From positions 62,001-126,000 of the forward strand of contig NZ_RPEN01000152.1 of the NCBI RefSeq assembly GCF_003991405.1: 64,000 nt of DNA, written 5' to 3'. Source of the stretch: Pseudorhodobacter sp. E13 (GTDB lineage: Bacteria; Pseudomonadota; Alphaproteobacteria; Rhodobacterales; Rhodobacteraceae). The translations under genes and the position numbers were made by a program. Below are positions 9,607-17,752 of this stretch, piece by piece. The notes beneath the pieces were generated by a model that was given only the letters and a program-made list of their open reading frames with translations, made no database searches and had not been told where the DNA came from. The first letter of the stretch is position 1. Each line of letters begins with the position of its first letter.

Positions 9607-10231
9607 GGCACCGCCCGACGGATGGGAAGGTATTCTCGACGCGGATGAGGAAATCCTGTGGCAAGGCGCGCCGGATGGCGGGGTGGATTTCAGCGGGTTC
9701 TGGTCGGTGCAAACTCTGTTCGCGCTGTTTTTCACCGGCTTTTCGCTGTTCTGGATCACTATGGCCTATATGATGACTGGCCAGATGACCGATACGGTGG
9801 GCCGCATGGTCAATCTGGTTTTCCCGCTGTTCGGGCTGCCCTTTCTGCTGGTCGGGTTGCATATGCTCTTGGGTCGGTTCTGGAGCGATGCACGTCGGCG
9901 GCGCAACAGCTATTACACGCTGACCAATCGCGCGGCCTATATCGGGGTGCAATCCGGGGCCAAGCGCAGCCTTGATCGCTATGCCATCGGCCCCGACACA
10001 AGGCTGACGCTGGAAGATGGCGATCTGGGCAATATCTGGTTTGCAACCCGGGTCAGCACAATGCCGCTACACGCCCCAAGCATGCACCGTAGCCGCAGCC
10101 GGATCGGCGGGGCCACCCAGACGGTGGACCCTGTCGGCTTTGAACGCCTGTCCAATGCGCGCCAAATCTATGGCATGATGCGCAAGGTTCAAATAGACCG
10201 TGCCAATGCCGAAGGAGACGATGATGTCTGA
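9599..10231 (+). CDS. membrane protein with PH-like domain, in the pyr cluster
   Basis: A 210-residue protein. Residues 1-25 hold an acidic LDADEEILWQGAP motif. Two long hydrophobic helices follow at about 35-60 and 72-92, then a basic stretch (SDARRRRNSYYTLTNRAAYIG). The last is the YxLTNxR element of bacterial PH-like domains. The C-terminus is hydrophilic and ends in GDDDV. No enzymatic motif is visible. It overlaps the preceding small frame by eight bases and the next gene by eight bases, so the three are likely co-translated. The role is unknown; location suggests co-expression with ATCase and the DHOase-like gene. Confidence 0.65.
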   Translation: MAKAPPDGWEGILDADEEILWQGAPDGGVDFSGFWSVQTLFALFFTGFSLFWITMAYMMTGQMTDTVGRMVNLVFPLFGLPFLLVGLHMLLGRFWSDARRRRNSYYTLTNRAAYIGVQSGAKRSLDRYAIGPDTRLTLEDGDLGNIWFATRVSTMPLHAPSMHRSRSRIGGATQTVDPVGFERLSNARQIYGMMRKVQIDRANAEGDDDV

Positions 10232-10685
10232 ACTGCCGCGCGATACCGTGATGGGGGCCGAGGTGAAATCCCCGCTGCGCCCGGATGAGGTGATGCTGGT
10301 CGAATGGGATGCCGACAAAGCCGCCTATTGGCGCAGCCACGGAATCATGGCGGTGCTGGGGGGCTTTGTGGCCGGGGTGGTGTTGCTGGCCATCGGCAAC
10401 TCCTCGCCTTGGGTGGGGCCGGTGGCGGCGGTTGCGGCGATGGGCGCGCGCGGCTGGTATCTGGCCTCCGAGGCGCTGACCGCGCAATGGCGCCTGACCG
10501 ACCAGCGCCTGCAAGGGCCGGGCGGGCGCGAGGTGCCGCTGGCGCAGATCAAACTGGCCCGCGCCTTTCTGGGCGATGTGCAAATCGTCACCCTGTCCGG
10601 TGACAAACACCTGATGAAATACATGGCCGATCAAAGCGCTGTCGTCGCCGCGATCATGGCCGCGAAACAAGGCCGCGCCACATGA
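10224..10685 (+). CDS. small membrane protein with PH-like domain
   Basis: A 153-residue protein starting MSELPRD. The ATG at 10224 is chosen because GGAG at 10214-10217 is six bases upstream; 10221 is also possible. It has the same plan as the preceding gene: LRPDEVMLVEWDADK, then two hydrophobic helices (about 40-80), then WRLTDQRLQGPGG and a short beta-rich tail with LSGDKHLMKYMADQ. The LTDQRL step matches the YTLTNRA element of its neighbour, so the two look like divergent paralogues. The function is unknown. It is followed by a 119-bp spacer before the dihydroorotase-like gene. Confidence 0.62.
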   Translation: MSELPRDTVMGAEVKSPLRPDEVMLVEWDADKAAYWRSHGIMAVLGGFVAGVVLLAIGNSSPWVGPVAAVAAMGARGWYLASEALTAQWRLTDQRLQGPGGREVPLAQIKLARAFLGDVQIVTLSGDKHLMKYMADQSAVVAAIMAAKQGRAT

Positions 10686-10804
10686 CCCGGCGCGCGTTCG
10701 CCCTTCGCCGCCCCTTCGCGCCCGTTTGCCCATTTCATCTTGGCAAAAATACCTCTTTCCTTCGGTCAGACGCCGCGCTGACTTTTCCGCACTGGTAGGC
10801 CCCT

Positions 10805-12091
10805 ATGACGCTTTTTCTTGAAAACGCCCGCATCATCGACCCCGAAGCCGGGACCGAGACAATCGGCAATGTGATCCTTGACGGCGGCCTGATCGCCGCA
10901 ATCGGGGCGGCGACGGCACCGAAAGGCGCGCGGGTGATCGACTGCGGCGGCAAATGCCTTGCGCCGGGGATCGTGGATATCGGCGTCAAAATCGGCGAGC
11001 CGGGAGAGCGGCACCGCGAAAGCTTCCGCTCGGCAGGGCTGGCGGCAGCGGCCGGGGGCGTGACCACGATCATCGCGCGGCCCGATACCAACCCTGCGAT
11101 TGATACGCCCGAAGTGCTGGAATTCGTGACCCGCCGCGCCGCCGAAGCCCCGGTGCGCATCCATCACATTTCTGCGCTGACCAAAGGCCGCGAAGGGCGC
11201 GAGATGGTCGAGATCGGCTTCATGCTGGATGCCGGCGCCGTGGCCTTTTCGGATGTCGATCATGTGGTGACCGATACCAAAGTGTTGGGCCGGGCGCTGA
11301 CCTATGCGCGCAGCCTTGGCGCGCTGGTGATCGGCCATCCGCAAGATCCGGGCCTGTCCAAAGGGGCGGCCGTGACCAGCGGCAAATTCGCCTCGCTTCT
11401 GGGCCTGCCCGGCGTGCATCCGATGGCCGAGCGGATCGGGCTGGACCGCGATCTGGGCATGGTGGAAATGACGGGCGTGCGCTATCACGCCGATCAGATC
11501 ACCTGCGCCCGCGCGCTGCCACCCTTGGAACGCGCCAAGCGCAACGGGCTGGACGTGACGGCAGGCGTGTCCATCCACCATCTGACGCTGAATGATCTGG
11601 ATGTCGGCGATTACCGCAGCTTTTTCAAACTCACGCCCCCGCTGCGTCCGGAAGAGGACCGTCTGGCCGTGGTAGAGGCGGTGGCCAGTGGGTTGATCGA
11701 CATCATCTGTTCGATGCACACGCCGCAGGATGAAGAAAGCAAGCGCCTGCCGTTTGAAGAGGCCGCCTCGGGCGCGGTGGCGCTGGAAACCTTTTTGCCC
11801 GCGGCGATGCGGCTTTACCATGCCGGGGCGATGGACCTGCCCGGCCTGTTCCGCGCCATGGCGCTGAACCCGGCGAAACGGCTTGGCCTGCCACAAGGTC
11901 GGATGGCGGAAGGCGCGCCTGCTGATCTGGTGCTGTTTGACCCGGACGCGCCGTTCATGCTGGACCGCAGCAAATTGCAGTCGAAATCAAAGAACACGCC
12001 CTTTGACGGGCAGCGCATGGAAGGGCGGGTGATCGCCACCTTCGTTGCTGGAAAACAAGTCTTTGCAATGGGAGAGACACAGAATGCCTGA
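10805..12091 (+). CDS. pyrC: dihydroorotase homologue, probably non-catalytic (PyrC'/PyrX type)
   Basis: A 428-residue amidohydrolase-fold protein next to pyrB. The fold is clear: LENARIIDPEAGT at the start, AAAGGVTTIIARPDTNP around 81-97, and ALNPAKRLGLPQGRMAEGAPADLVLFD near the C-terminus. However, the D-x-H-x-H metal site of dihydroorotases reads D58-I-G60-V-K62, with both histidines missing. The ATDHAPH segment carrying the catalytic Asp reads C-S-M304-H-T-P-Q. H178 and H258/H259 remain. An active enzyme therefore seems unlikely. Known inactive DHOase homologues beside pyrB in pseudomonads help assemble ATCase, and the same role is inferred here. A catalytic DHOase should be elsewhere in the genome. 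It overlaps plsY by eight bases. Confidence 0.85.
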   Translation: MTLFLENARIIDPEAGTETIGNVILDGGLIAAIGAATAPKGARVIDCGGKCLAPGIVDIGVKIGEPGERHRESFRSAGLAAAAGGVTTIIARPDTNPAIDTPEVLEFVTRRAAEAPVRIHHISALTKGREGREMVEIGFMLDAGAVAFSDVDHVVTDTKVLGRALTYARSLGALVIGHPQDPGLSKGAAVTSGKFASLLGLPGVHPMAERIGLDRDLGMVEMTGVRYHADQITCARALPPLERAKRNGLDVTAGVSIHHLTLNDLDVGDYRSFFKLTPPLRPEEDRLAVVEAVASGLIDIICSMHTPQDEESKRLPFEEAASGAVALETFLPAAMRLYHAGAMDLPGLFRAMALNPAKRLGLPQGRMAEGAPADLVLFDPDAPFMLDRSKLQSKSKNTPFDGQRMEGRVIATFVAGKQVFAMGETQNA

Positions 12092-12692
12092 TCTTACCTC
12101 TGGCCCCTTGGCCCTGATGGCGGTTGCGGTGCTGGCCTATCTGCTTGGCTCGGTGCCCTTTGGTCTGGTGATTACCCGCGCGCTGGGCTTGGGCGATTTG
12201 CGCAAGATCGGGTCGGGCAATATCGGCGCGACCAATGTGCTGCGGACAGGCAACAAGCCCGCCGCGCTGGCGACTTTGCTGCTGGATGCGGGCAAAGGCG
12301 GAATTGCGGTGCTGATCGCGCGGGCCATGCTGGGCAATGATGCGGCCCAGCTTGCAGGGCTTGCGGCCTTTCTGGGGCATCTGTTTCCGGTCTGGCTGGG
12401 GTTCAAGGGCGGCAAAGGTGTTGCGACCTTTCTGGGCACGCTTCTGGCGCTGGCCTGGCCCGTCGGTCTGGCCGCCTGCGCCAGTTGGCTGGTCGCCGCT
12501 GTGCTGGGGCGGATATCGTCGCTGGCGGCTTTGGTCGCTGCGGCGTCCTCCACGTTGTGGATGCTGGTGTTCGGGCAGGGGCAGATGATGATCCTTGGCA
12601 TCGTTCTGACCTTGCTGGTCTATTGGCGGCATGCCGAGAATATCAAGCGGCTGAAGGCCGGGACCGAACCCAAGATCGGCAAGAAGGGCTGA
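12084..12692 (+). CDS. plsY: glycerol-3-phosphate acyltransferase PlsY
   Basis: An integral membrane enzyme of 202 residues that transfers the acyl group from acyl-phosphate to glycerol-3-phosphate, the first step of phospholipid synthesis. All three PlsY motifs are visible: GSVPFGLVITR with KIGSGNIGATNVLR (about 16-55), FKGGKGVATFLGT (about 109-121), and the C-terminal WRHAENIKRLKAGTEPKIG. About five hydrophobic helices are present. The ATG at 12084 has GGAGAG upstream and lies inside the end of the dihydroorotase-like gene, so translation is probably coupled. Confidence 0.93.
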   Translation: MPDLTSGPLALMAVAVLAYLLGSVPFGLVITRALGLGDLRKIGSGNIGATNVLRTGNKPAALATLLLDAGKGGIAVLIARAMLGNDAAQLAGLAAFLGHLFPVWLGFKGGKGVATFLGTLLALAWPVGLAACASWLVAAVLGRISSLAALVAAASSTLWMLVFGQGQMMILGIVLTLLVYWRHAENIKRLKAGTEPKIGKKG

Positions 12693-12732
12693 GGCCCAGA
12701 GCGGCGGGCTGCGCCTGTGGCTGGGCGGCGGA

Positions 12733-12752
12733 GCCTCCGGCGGGGATATTTT
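12733..12752. repeat. dispersed 20-bp intergenic repeat, copy 2
   Basis: The sequence GCCTCCGGCGGGGATATTTT is identical to the reverse complement of 1240-1259. It follows plsY and precedes the convergent IMPACT-domain gene. As with copy 1, it lies in a spacer after a stop codon. Confidence 0.5.
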
Positions 12753-12776
12753 CGAATAGATGAAAACGCGGCGGGG

Positions 12777-13142
12777 TCAAGGAGCCTTGTCGGGCAGCGC
12801 GTCGAGATAGGCGCGGGTGCAGGTGGTGACATGGCGAAAGCGGTCGCCGCCCAAGTGGGTGCCGCCATACCAGCGGGTGACGACGATCAGGTGGTCGGTC
12901 AGCCCTTCGCGTTCCAGCATGCGCAGGATCGCGGCCCCGGCGCCTGCCTCACCATCGTCGTTTTTCAAGGGCCCATCATCCGAGAGCACGACCGCCCAGG
13001 AGTTATGTGTGGCCTTGGCAAATTTCTTGTTGGTTTTCAGGGTTTTGAGGAAGTCATCGACGCCCGCACGCCCCTGCACCGCGCCGCCCGAGACGGCGTA
13101 GCGCGAGCCCCGGTCGCTGACCACGTTCAATATCTGTCGCAT
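12777..13142 (-). CDS. YigZ/IMPACT-family protein
   Basis: A 121-residue protein matching the IMPACT (UPF0029) N-terminal domain. It has an early FLKTLKTNKKFAKATHNSWAV segment, then DDGPLKNDDGEAGAGAAIL and the family signature VVTRWYGGTHLGGDRFRHV. The last corresponds to VVTRYFGGxxLGxGGLxRxY in YigZ. It is shorter than E. coli YigZ (about 205) because the C-terminal domain is absent. The biochemical role of the family is not established in bacteria. It is a single gene, convergent with plsY. Confidence 0.78.
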   Translation of the reverse strand: MRQILNVVSDRGSRYAVSGGAVQGRAGVDDFLKTLKTNKKFAKATHNSWAVVLSDDGPLKNDDGEAGAGAAILRMLEREGLTDHLIVVTRWYGGTHLGGDRFRHVTTCTRAYLDALPDKAP

Positions 13143-13208
13143 CTGCCCCCGGCCGCCGTTGATGGGCGGAGTATAGCGGTTTCGGCGCGGGGCGACAGGT
13201 GGGATCAG

Positions 13209-13307
13209 AGCGTTTCGCGTTCACCCTGATGTATCGCGTATCATCAAACGCGTTGAAATCTTTGATGTCAGGCAGCGCTTGGTGATCCAGAGTTAACGCG
13301 AAACGCT
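13209..13307. repeat. dispersed palindromic repeat, two 13-bp arms
   Basis: AGCGTTTCGCGTT at 13209-13221 and its exact reverse complement AACGCGAAACGCT at 13295-13307 flank about 73 bases. A third copy of the arm is at 51049-51061, there also preceded by ATCAGG-TTG, as in the left arm here. The right arm contains the TAA stop of the DUF6455-like gene. It looks like a small REP- or MITE-like element; no transposase is nearby. Confidence 0.55.
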
Positions 13308-13571
13308 TTCGTCTGGATCGGGGGCCAATGCCTCCAGGTCTGATTTGATGGCGCAGAAGGGAGGTGGGGCGGTTTTGGCACATTCGGGCTTTGCCAGAAC
13401 ATCCATGCAGCCTTTGGCGCAGCCTGCGCTTTGGCAGCGCGTGACCATGCGGGCCAGTTCCGCCCGGCTGAGCCAGCCTTCAAACACCGCTGCGGGAACA
13501 TCCACACCTGCGCGCCGCGCCATGCCGCGCACAAGGGCCCATGTGATAGGGGCTTCGACATATCCGATCAT
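13293..13571 (-). CDS. small cysteine-rich protein, DUF6455-like
   Basis: A 92-residue protein with five cysteines in the second half (RCQSAGCAKGC, KPEC, PPFC). It follows the pattern of small rhodobacterial DUF6455 proteins, in which clustered Cys and a terminal P-x-F-C precede a short helix. No enzymatic residues or signal peptide are seen. The cysteines may bind a metal, which is inference. Its last codons (about PDESVSR) and stop lie in the right arm of the repeat described at 13209-13307, so the element may have reset the 3' end of the gene. Confidence 0.6.
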   Translation of the reverse strand: MIGYVEAPITWALVRGMARRAGVDVPAAVFEGWLSRAELARMVTRCQSAGCAKGCMDVLAKPECAKTAPPPFCAIKSDLEALAPDPDESVSR

Positions 13572-13663
13572 TGCTTTCCTCCGCCGTGTCTGGACTTGTC
13601 ATCCAACTGTGACCCTTTGCCCCGGCGCGCGCCTTGACGCAGATCAATCGGCGCGGGGGGCGT

Positions 13664-14929
13664 TCAGATCGGGCGCGGGCGCGGCGCGGCGGCGGTTTCG
13701 GCGATTTCGGTGGCCACGGCTTCCAGCGCTGTGCGTTCATGGGGCAGCATATTGGCCTCACACCGCGCGAGCGCCTGTTCCGATTGATGCGTTGCGGCCT
13801 TGCCGAACTGATGCGGGGCGATCCTGACCAATGCGAGCAGCGCTTTTTGCAGCCGGATTTGCACGGAAAACACCGATGCAGCGTCGCGCGCAATGGCGGG
13901 GAACACATCTTCCATCATATCGGCGACAGTGATCGCGGGGACCCAGACATTGGGATAGGTCAGTTCCGGTTCGTGAACTTCGGTCAGGGTGGCCAGCAGG
14001 CGCACGGCGCGGCCAAGGATATCAATCGCGGTGCCGGGATCATTGACCGCAGGCGACAGCGCGCGTTCGGCAATCTCGGTCAGCACGGCAAGGCCGAAGC
14101 GCGGGTCTTGATCGAAGCTGCGGTTGGCCCCGATGGTGAAGGCCGAGGCGAGTTTGCTTTCCTCCTCGGGCCGGGGGCCAAGCGCATAGGCGATCACTGC
14201 GCCGGGATAGACGAAAGAACCGGGCAGGGCCGCGACATAGACATGGCAGCCCATCTCTTTGGCGTGGTCTTGCAACCAGCCCATATCAATATGCCGGACA
14301 TAGCCGATTTCGGATTGCGTGATCGGATGCGCCTCGGCGGGGGCTGTGCCCGACAGGCCATGACCGCCCAGATAGGGCGCTTTGATCCGTTCGGACAAGG
14401 CGCGGGCGGCGGCCTTTTCCACCTTGGTGATGGAATCGCTCATCAATCCGAACACGGTCAGATGGGCGATCCAGCGCAGGATGGCGATGACGACGATGGC
14501 CACCACCACAATCGTCACGATGAAATAGACGAGCCGGTCATTCTGCGTCAGAACCCCGGCTTTCAACGCGATGATCCCGATCAGGCTGTAGATGAAAGAC
14601 CCGAGAAAAGTGGCCAGCACGCGCTGGGTGGTGCGGTCGGTTTTCAGCAAGGCGGTGGCGCGGGGCGTCACGTTTCCGGCGGCCCCGGCCAGCGCCGACA
14701 CCATGATCCCCAGCGAGAAGGTGACGACCGACAGCATTGAACTGGCCAGAATGGTCAGCACCGTTTCCACTGCCCCCGCGCCCAGCTTTTCGCCCAATCC
14801 ATCGGGCAGCAGCGGGCCAATGACAATCGCGGCAAGGTTAGTCAGAAAGGCCAGCGCCGCATAGAGCACTGCGACGACCCACAGCTTTTCGAACGTGTCC
14901 TTCAGAAACAGCCGCCATTTGGGAAGCAT
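13664..14929 (-). CDS. DUF2254 domain-containing membrane protein
   Basis: A 421-residue protein. Four hydrophobic helices fall in the first about 160 residues (around 17-40, 55-85, 108-125 and 132-155), and a long soluble C-terminal part follows. The motif ERALSPAVNDPGTAIDIL (about 296-313) is the hallmark of the DUF2254 family. The family is widespread in bacteria and of unknown function. It is a single gene with about 100 bp to the M48 peptidase gene, which is transcribed in the same direction downstream of nothing else obvious. Confidence 0.85.
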   Translation of the reverse strand: MLPKWRLFLKDTFEKLWVVAVLYAALAFLTNLAAIVIGPLLPDGLGEKLGAGAVETVLTILASSMLSVVTFSLGIMVSALAGAAGNVTPRATALLKTDRTTQRVLATFLGSFIYSLIGIIALKAGVLTQNDRLVYFIVTIVVVAIVVIAILRWIAHLTVFGLMSDSITKVEKAAARALSERIKAPYLGGHGLSGTAPAEAHPITQSEIGYVRHIDMGWLQDHAKEMGCHVYVAALPGSFVYPGAVIAYALGPRPEEESKLASAFTIGANRSFDQDPRFGLAVLTEIAERALSPAVNDPGTAIDILGRAVRLLATLTEVHEPELTYPNVWVPAITVADMMEDVFPAIARDAASVFSVQIRLQKALLALVRIAPHQFGKAATHQSEQALARCEANMLPHERTALEAVATEIAETAAAPRPRPI

Positions 14930-15035
14930 GGTTCACCCCGTCTGTTTTGGTTCCTTGGCCCCATCCGTGCCGCTTGGGGCAGGGTGGCGCATAATCTGCG
15001 GCACCTCAATCAAAAAACCAGTGTTGTGACAGGGC

Positions 15036-15758
15036 TTAGCGTAACCGGGCCACGGCATCGGCCACCGTCTGGCGGCGAGCGGCGTTTGGCGGATGGGTGC
15101 CAAGGAACTGGTTGCCGGGGTCGGGCAGACGGTCAAAGAAGGCGGCCCCGCGCAAGGCATCAAAGCCCGCGCGTTCGGTGATTTCTGCCCCCAGCGCGTC
15201 GGCCTCCAGCTCAAAATCCTTGGAAAAACGTCGCGCGCCGACGGTTGCGCCGATTTGCTGCGCCTGTTCGATCGCCTCTTCGCCGCCGCCCCCCACCGCA
15301 ACCAGAATACCGGCGAGCAGGGCGCCTTCGGTGGCGCTTTGCTGCTGTTGGGGGATATGGCCGCGAATGTGATGGGCTGCTTCATGGCCCATGACAAAGG
15401 CGATTTCGTCGATATTACGGGCATTGGCAATCAGCGCCAGCGTGAAGCCAAGGATCGGGCGGCCAGCGCCATCAACGGTTTGAAAGGCGTTCGGGGGCTG
15501 ATCGGGGCGATCATCAATCACGATGCGGAAATCGCAGGATTGGCCGCGCGTCAACTGGCGGCAATATTGCTCGGCCACAGGTTCCACCGCTTGGACAGCG
15601 CCGACGAAATTGCGCGCGGCTTGGGTCGGGGGCAGGGCATCGGCAGTCTGGGCGGGCTGCAAGGCAGGGCGGGTTTCCCCTGTGGGTTGTTCTGTCGGCA
15701 CCACGCAGCCTGCCAGAAACACAAGCATCACCGCCGCACCGATCCACCGCATCTGCAT
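15036..15758 (-). CDS. M48-family metallopeptidase lipoprotein
   Basis: A secreted zinc peptidase anchored as a lipoprotein. The start at 15758 (MQMRWIG) is preferred because AAGGGG lies six bases upstream. The signal peptide ends in the lipobox LAGC with Cys18. The zinc site is HEAAH (in MGHEAAHHIRGH) and the third ligand lies in FELEADALGAEI, both standard for M48 enzymes such as BepA/LoiP. A glycine-rich GVLVAVGGGGEE-like helix lies between them. The length of about 240 residues is normal for the short lipoprotein M48 type. The likely role is envelope protein quality control, inferred from the family. Confidence 0.88.
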   Translation of the reverse strand: MQMRWIGAAVMLVFLAGCVVPTEQPTGETRPALQPAQTADALPPTQAARNFVGAVQAVEPVAEQYCRQLTRGQSCDFRIVIDDRPDQPPNAFQTVDGAGRPILGFTLALIANARNIDEIAFVMGHEAAHHIRGHIPQQQQSATEGALLAGILVAVGGGGEEAIEQAQQIGATVGARRFSKDFELEADALGAEITERAGFDALRGAAFFDRLPDPGNQFLGTHPPNAARRQTVADAVARLR

Positions 15759-15872
15759 TCTTCGCCCCTTGCTTTCCAAAACGCTGCCTTCCGATGTAGC
15801 AGAGTTATGCGCCCCGAAAACCCCCTTTCACAAAGGCTTGTTCCTTTCACCGCCAGCGCTTAGGCTGTGACC

Positions 15873-16121
15873 ATGTTTACAATTGAGCATGAATTTGACG
15901 CCACCATCATCACCCTGATCGACGAGGGGCGGGCGGAGCTTTCTGACGATGTCACCATTTCTGCCTTTGAGGATTGCGTGACGCTGGAACAGCTTGATCC
16001 GCGCAGTCAGGAACCGGTTCGGATAACCTTGTCGATGGTGCAGTTGAATGACCTGATGGCGGCGCTGGATTTGCCCGAGGGCAGCTACCGGCTGATGCGG
16101 TCTGGCGGCGAAGAGGCTTAG
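15873..16121 (+). CDS. hypothetical acidic protein
   Basis: An 82-residue acidic protein starting MFTIEHEFDATIITLIDEG. It is predicted to be mostly beta-strand followed by a short helix (VQLNDLMAALDLPEG). No signal, Cys cluster or known motif was recognised. An in-frame GTG two codons earlier is an alternative start. Its stop overlaps the 3' end of the convergent DUF167 gene by four bases. Conservation in relatives is expected but was not tested. Confidence 0.6.
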   Translation: MFTIEHEFDATIITLIDEGRAELSDDVTISAFEDCVTLEQLDPRSQEPVRITLSMVQLNDLMAALDLPEGSYRLMRSGGEEA

Positions 16122-16372
16122 TCCAGCCGGAAGGTCTTGTCGCGGCTTGTGGCCCCCCGGATCAGCGTCAGGCGCGATTTGGCGACCCCCAGCGATTTCG
16201 CCAGAAGCTTGATCACCGCCTGCGTGGCCTTGCCGTCTTCGGGCACTGTTGTCACTGAAACACGGATCATCCCGTCCACCACGCTGACCTGATTGCGCGC
16301 GGCTTTTGGTGTGACGCGCACGGCGAATTCCTGCCCCGGTGGGATATCAAGCAAAGGGATTGGGGCTGCCAT
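16118..16372 (-). CDS. DUF167 (YggU-type) family protein
   Basis: An 84-residue protein beginning MAAPIPLLDIPPG. The family pattern is clear: FAVRVTPKAARNQV, then the strand IRVSVTTVPEDGKATQAVIKLLAKSLGV, and the closing LTLIRGATSRDKTFRLD. The last corresponds to the G-x-x-S-R-x-K signature of DUF167. These small alpha/beta proteins have no settled function. The start at 16372 is where family similarity begins. It is convergent with the acidic hypothetical gene. Confidence 0.85.
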   Translation of the reverse strand: MAAPIPLLDIPPGQEFAVRVTPKAARNQVSVVDGMIRVSVTTVPEDGKATQAVIKLLAKSLGVAKSRLTLIRGATSRDKTFRLD

Positions 16373-16478
16373 AGCGGGCCTTTGGGCGAAGCGGTGTATT
16401 TGCTGCCCGTGGTCTAACGTGATTGGACGCGGCTGCGCAATCTTTCTAAACTGGCGCGACGCAAAGACGGAGGGGATG

Positions 16479-16877
16479 ATGCGAGCAGGGTGGATTTTTG
16501 GGCTTTTCTTGGTGCTTGCCGCTTGTGGCACGCCGCAGGAACGCTGCATCGCAAGCGCCACCCGCGATCTGCGCATCCTTGACCGCCTGATCGGTGAGGT
16601 GCAGGGCAATCTGGACCGTGGCTATGCGCTGGAAGAGGTGGTTTTGTCCCGGACCCGCTGGGTTATCTGTGCGCCGGGCCGCCCCGCGACCGCGACAGAA
16701 CCCGCGATTGCCCCGGAAATGTGCCTGCGCGAATATGATTACACCGAAACCCGGCCCAAGGCGATCAACCTTGCCGATGAACGCGAAAAGCTGGCCGAGA
16801 TGAAGGCCAAACGCACATCGGTGGCCCGCAGCACGGAAAAAGCCGTGGCAAGCTGCAAGGCGACCCATCCCGAGTAG
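16479..16877 (+). CDS. putative lipoprotein
   Basis: A 132-residue exported protein. MRAGWIFGLFLVLAACG is a short signal peptide with lipobox LAAC (Cys16). The ATG at 16479 is favoured over 16476 because GGAGG ends five bases before it. The mature part has five further cysteines (including RC-I, VIC, MC-L and SC-K), helices rich in Arg and Glu, and a Lys-rich C-terminal helix. No domain was recognised. The cysteines could form periplasmic disulphides. It is a single gene between DUF167 and the SDR gene. Confidence 0.65.
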   Translation: MRAGWIFGLFLVLAACGTPQERCIASATRDLRILDRLIGEVQGNLDRGYALEEVVLSRTRWVICAPGRPATATEPAIAPEMCLREYDYTETRPKAINLADEREKLAEMKAKRTSVARSTEKAVASCKATHPE

Positions 16878-16900
16878 CGGTGCATGCGAAATAGCGGGGG

Positions 16901-17710
16901 TTAATGCGCGGGCGCGTTCGCTGCATCAATCAGCGCGCGGCCACCATCCAGTGTCACAATCTGCCCTGTCATAAAGGATGACGCGTCCGAGGCCAGATAT
17001 TGCACGGTTTCGGCCAGTTCATCCGCAGCGGCAATGCGGCCAAGCGGTGTCGCGGATGCAATCGCCTCGCGATAATCGGGATTTTCCTTGATCGCGCCAT
17101 GCAGACTATCGCTCATGACGGAACCGAAAGACACCGCATTGACGCGGATACGCTGCGGCGCCAGCGCCACAGCCAGCGAGCGGGTCATCTGTTCCACCGC
17201 TGCGCAGGAAATCGAATAGCCCAGCAATTGCGGCTGCGTGCGCCGCGCCGCGATCGAGGACATGTTGATGATCGACCCGATCACCCCATCGCTGCTGCCT
17301 GCTTTTTCGGCCTGAAGGATCATCCGTTTGGCCGTCATCTGCGACAGGCGCAGGCTGGTCATCAGGTTTTGCTGCCACATCAACTCTACCGCGTCCTCAT
17401 CGGGGTTCAGCGGGTCCGAAGGTTGCATCTTGCGGCTGGCATTGACCAGAATATCCACCCGGTCAAAGGCATCAATCGTGGCCGAAAGCAGATTGGCGAT
17501 GGTCAGCTTTTCACGCAGATCACCGCCGAAAAAGCGCAGCGCGCCTTCGGCCTTCGCCTCTTCGGCACATTCGGCCCCCAGCCGGGTTTCATCCATATCG
17601 GCAAACATCACATTCGCGCCCTTGGCCAGAAAATGCCGCGCAATGGCAAGGCCAATGCCCGCAGCTGAGCCGGTGACGATGGCGGTCTTGCCGGTAAGGG
17701 AAAACGACAT
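16901..17710 (-). CDS. SDR family oxidoreductase lacking the catalytic lysine
   Basis: A 269-residue short-chain dehydrogenase/reductase fold. The nucleotide loop TGSAAGIG is at 13-20, D-M-D at 38-40 favours NAD, and an NAS triplet (90-92) replaces the usual NNAG. The catalytic Ser region is NMSSIAARR (149-157) and Tyr is Y165. The YxxxK motif reads Y165-S-I-S-C169, so the lysine that positions cofactor and lowers the Tyr pKa is Cys. The C-terminus (YLASDASSFMTGQIVTLDGG) is classical. The protein may be inactive, a structural partner, or use an altered mechanism. The substrate is unknown. It lies 42 bp downstream of the methyltransferase gene on the same strand. Confidence 0.85.
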   Translation of the reverse strand: MSFSLTGKTAIVTGSAAGIGLAIARHFLAKGANVMFADMDETRLGAECAEEAKAEGALRFFGGDLREKLTIANLLSATIDAFDRVDILVNASRKMQPSDPLNPDEDAVELMWQQNLMTSLRLSQMTAKRMILQAEKAGSSDGVIGSIINMSSIAARRTQPQLLGYSISCAAVEQMTRSLAVALAPQRIRVNAVSFGSVMSDSLHGAIKENPDYREAIASATPLGRIAAADELAETVQYLASDASSFMTGQIVTLDGGRALIDAANAPAH

Positions 17711-17752
17711 GGGGAACTCTCCTGCGTGGTCTTCGGGTCAAGGGGTCGGGGG

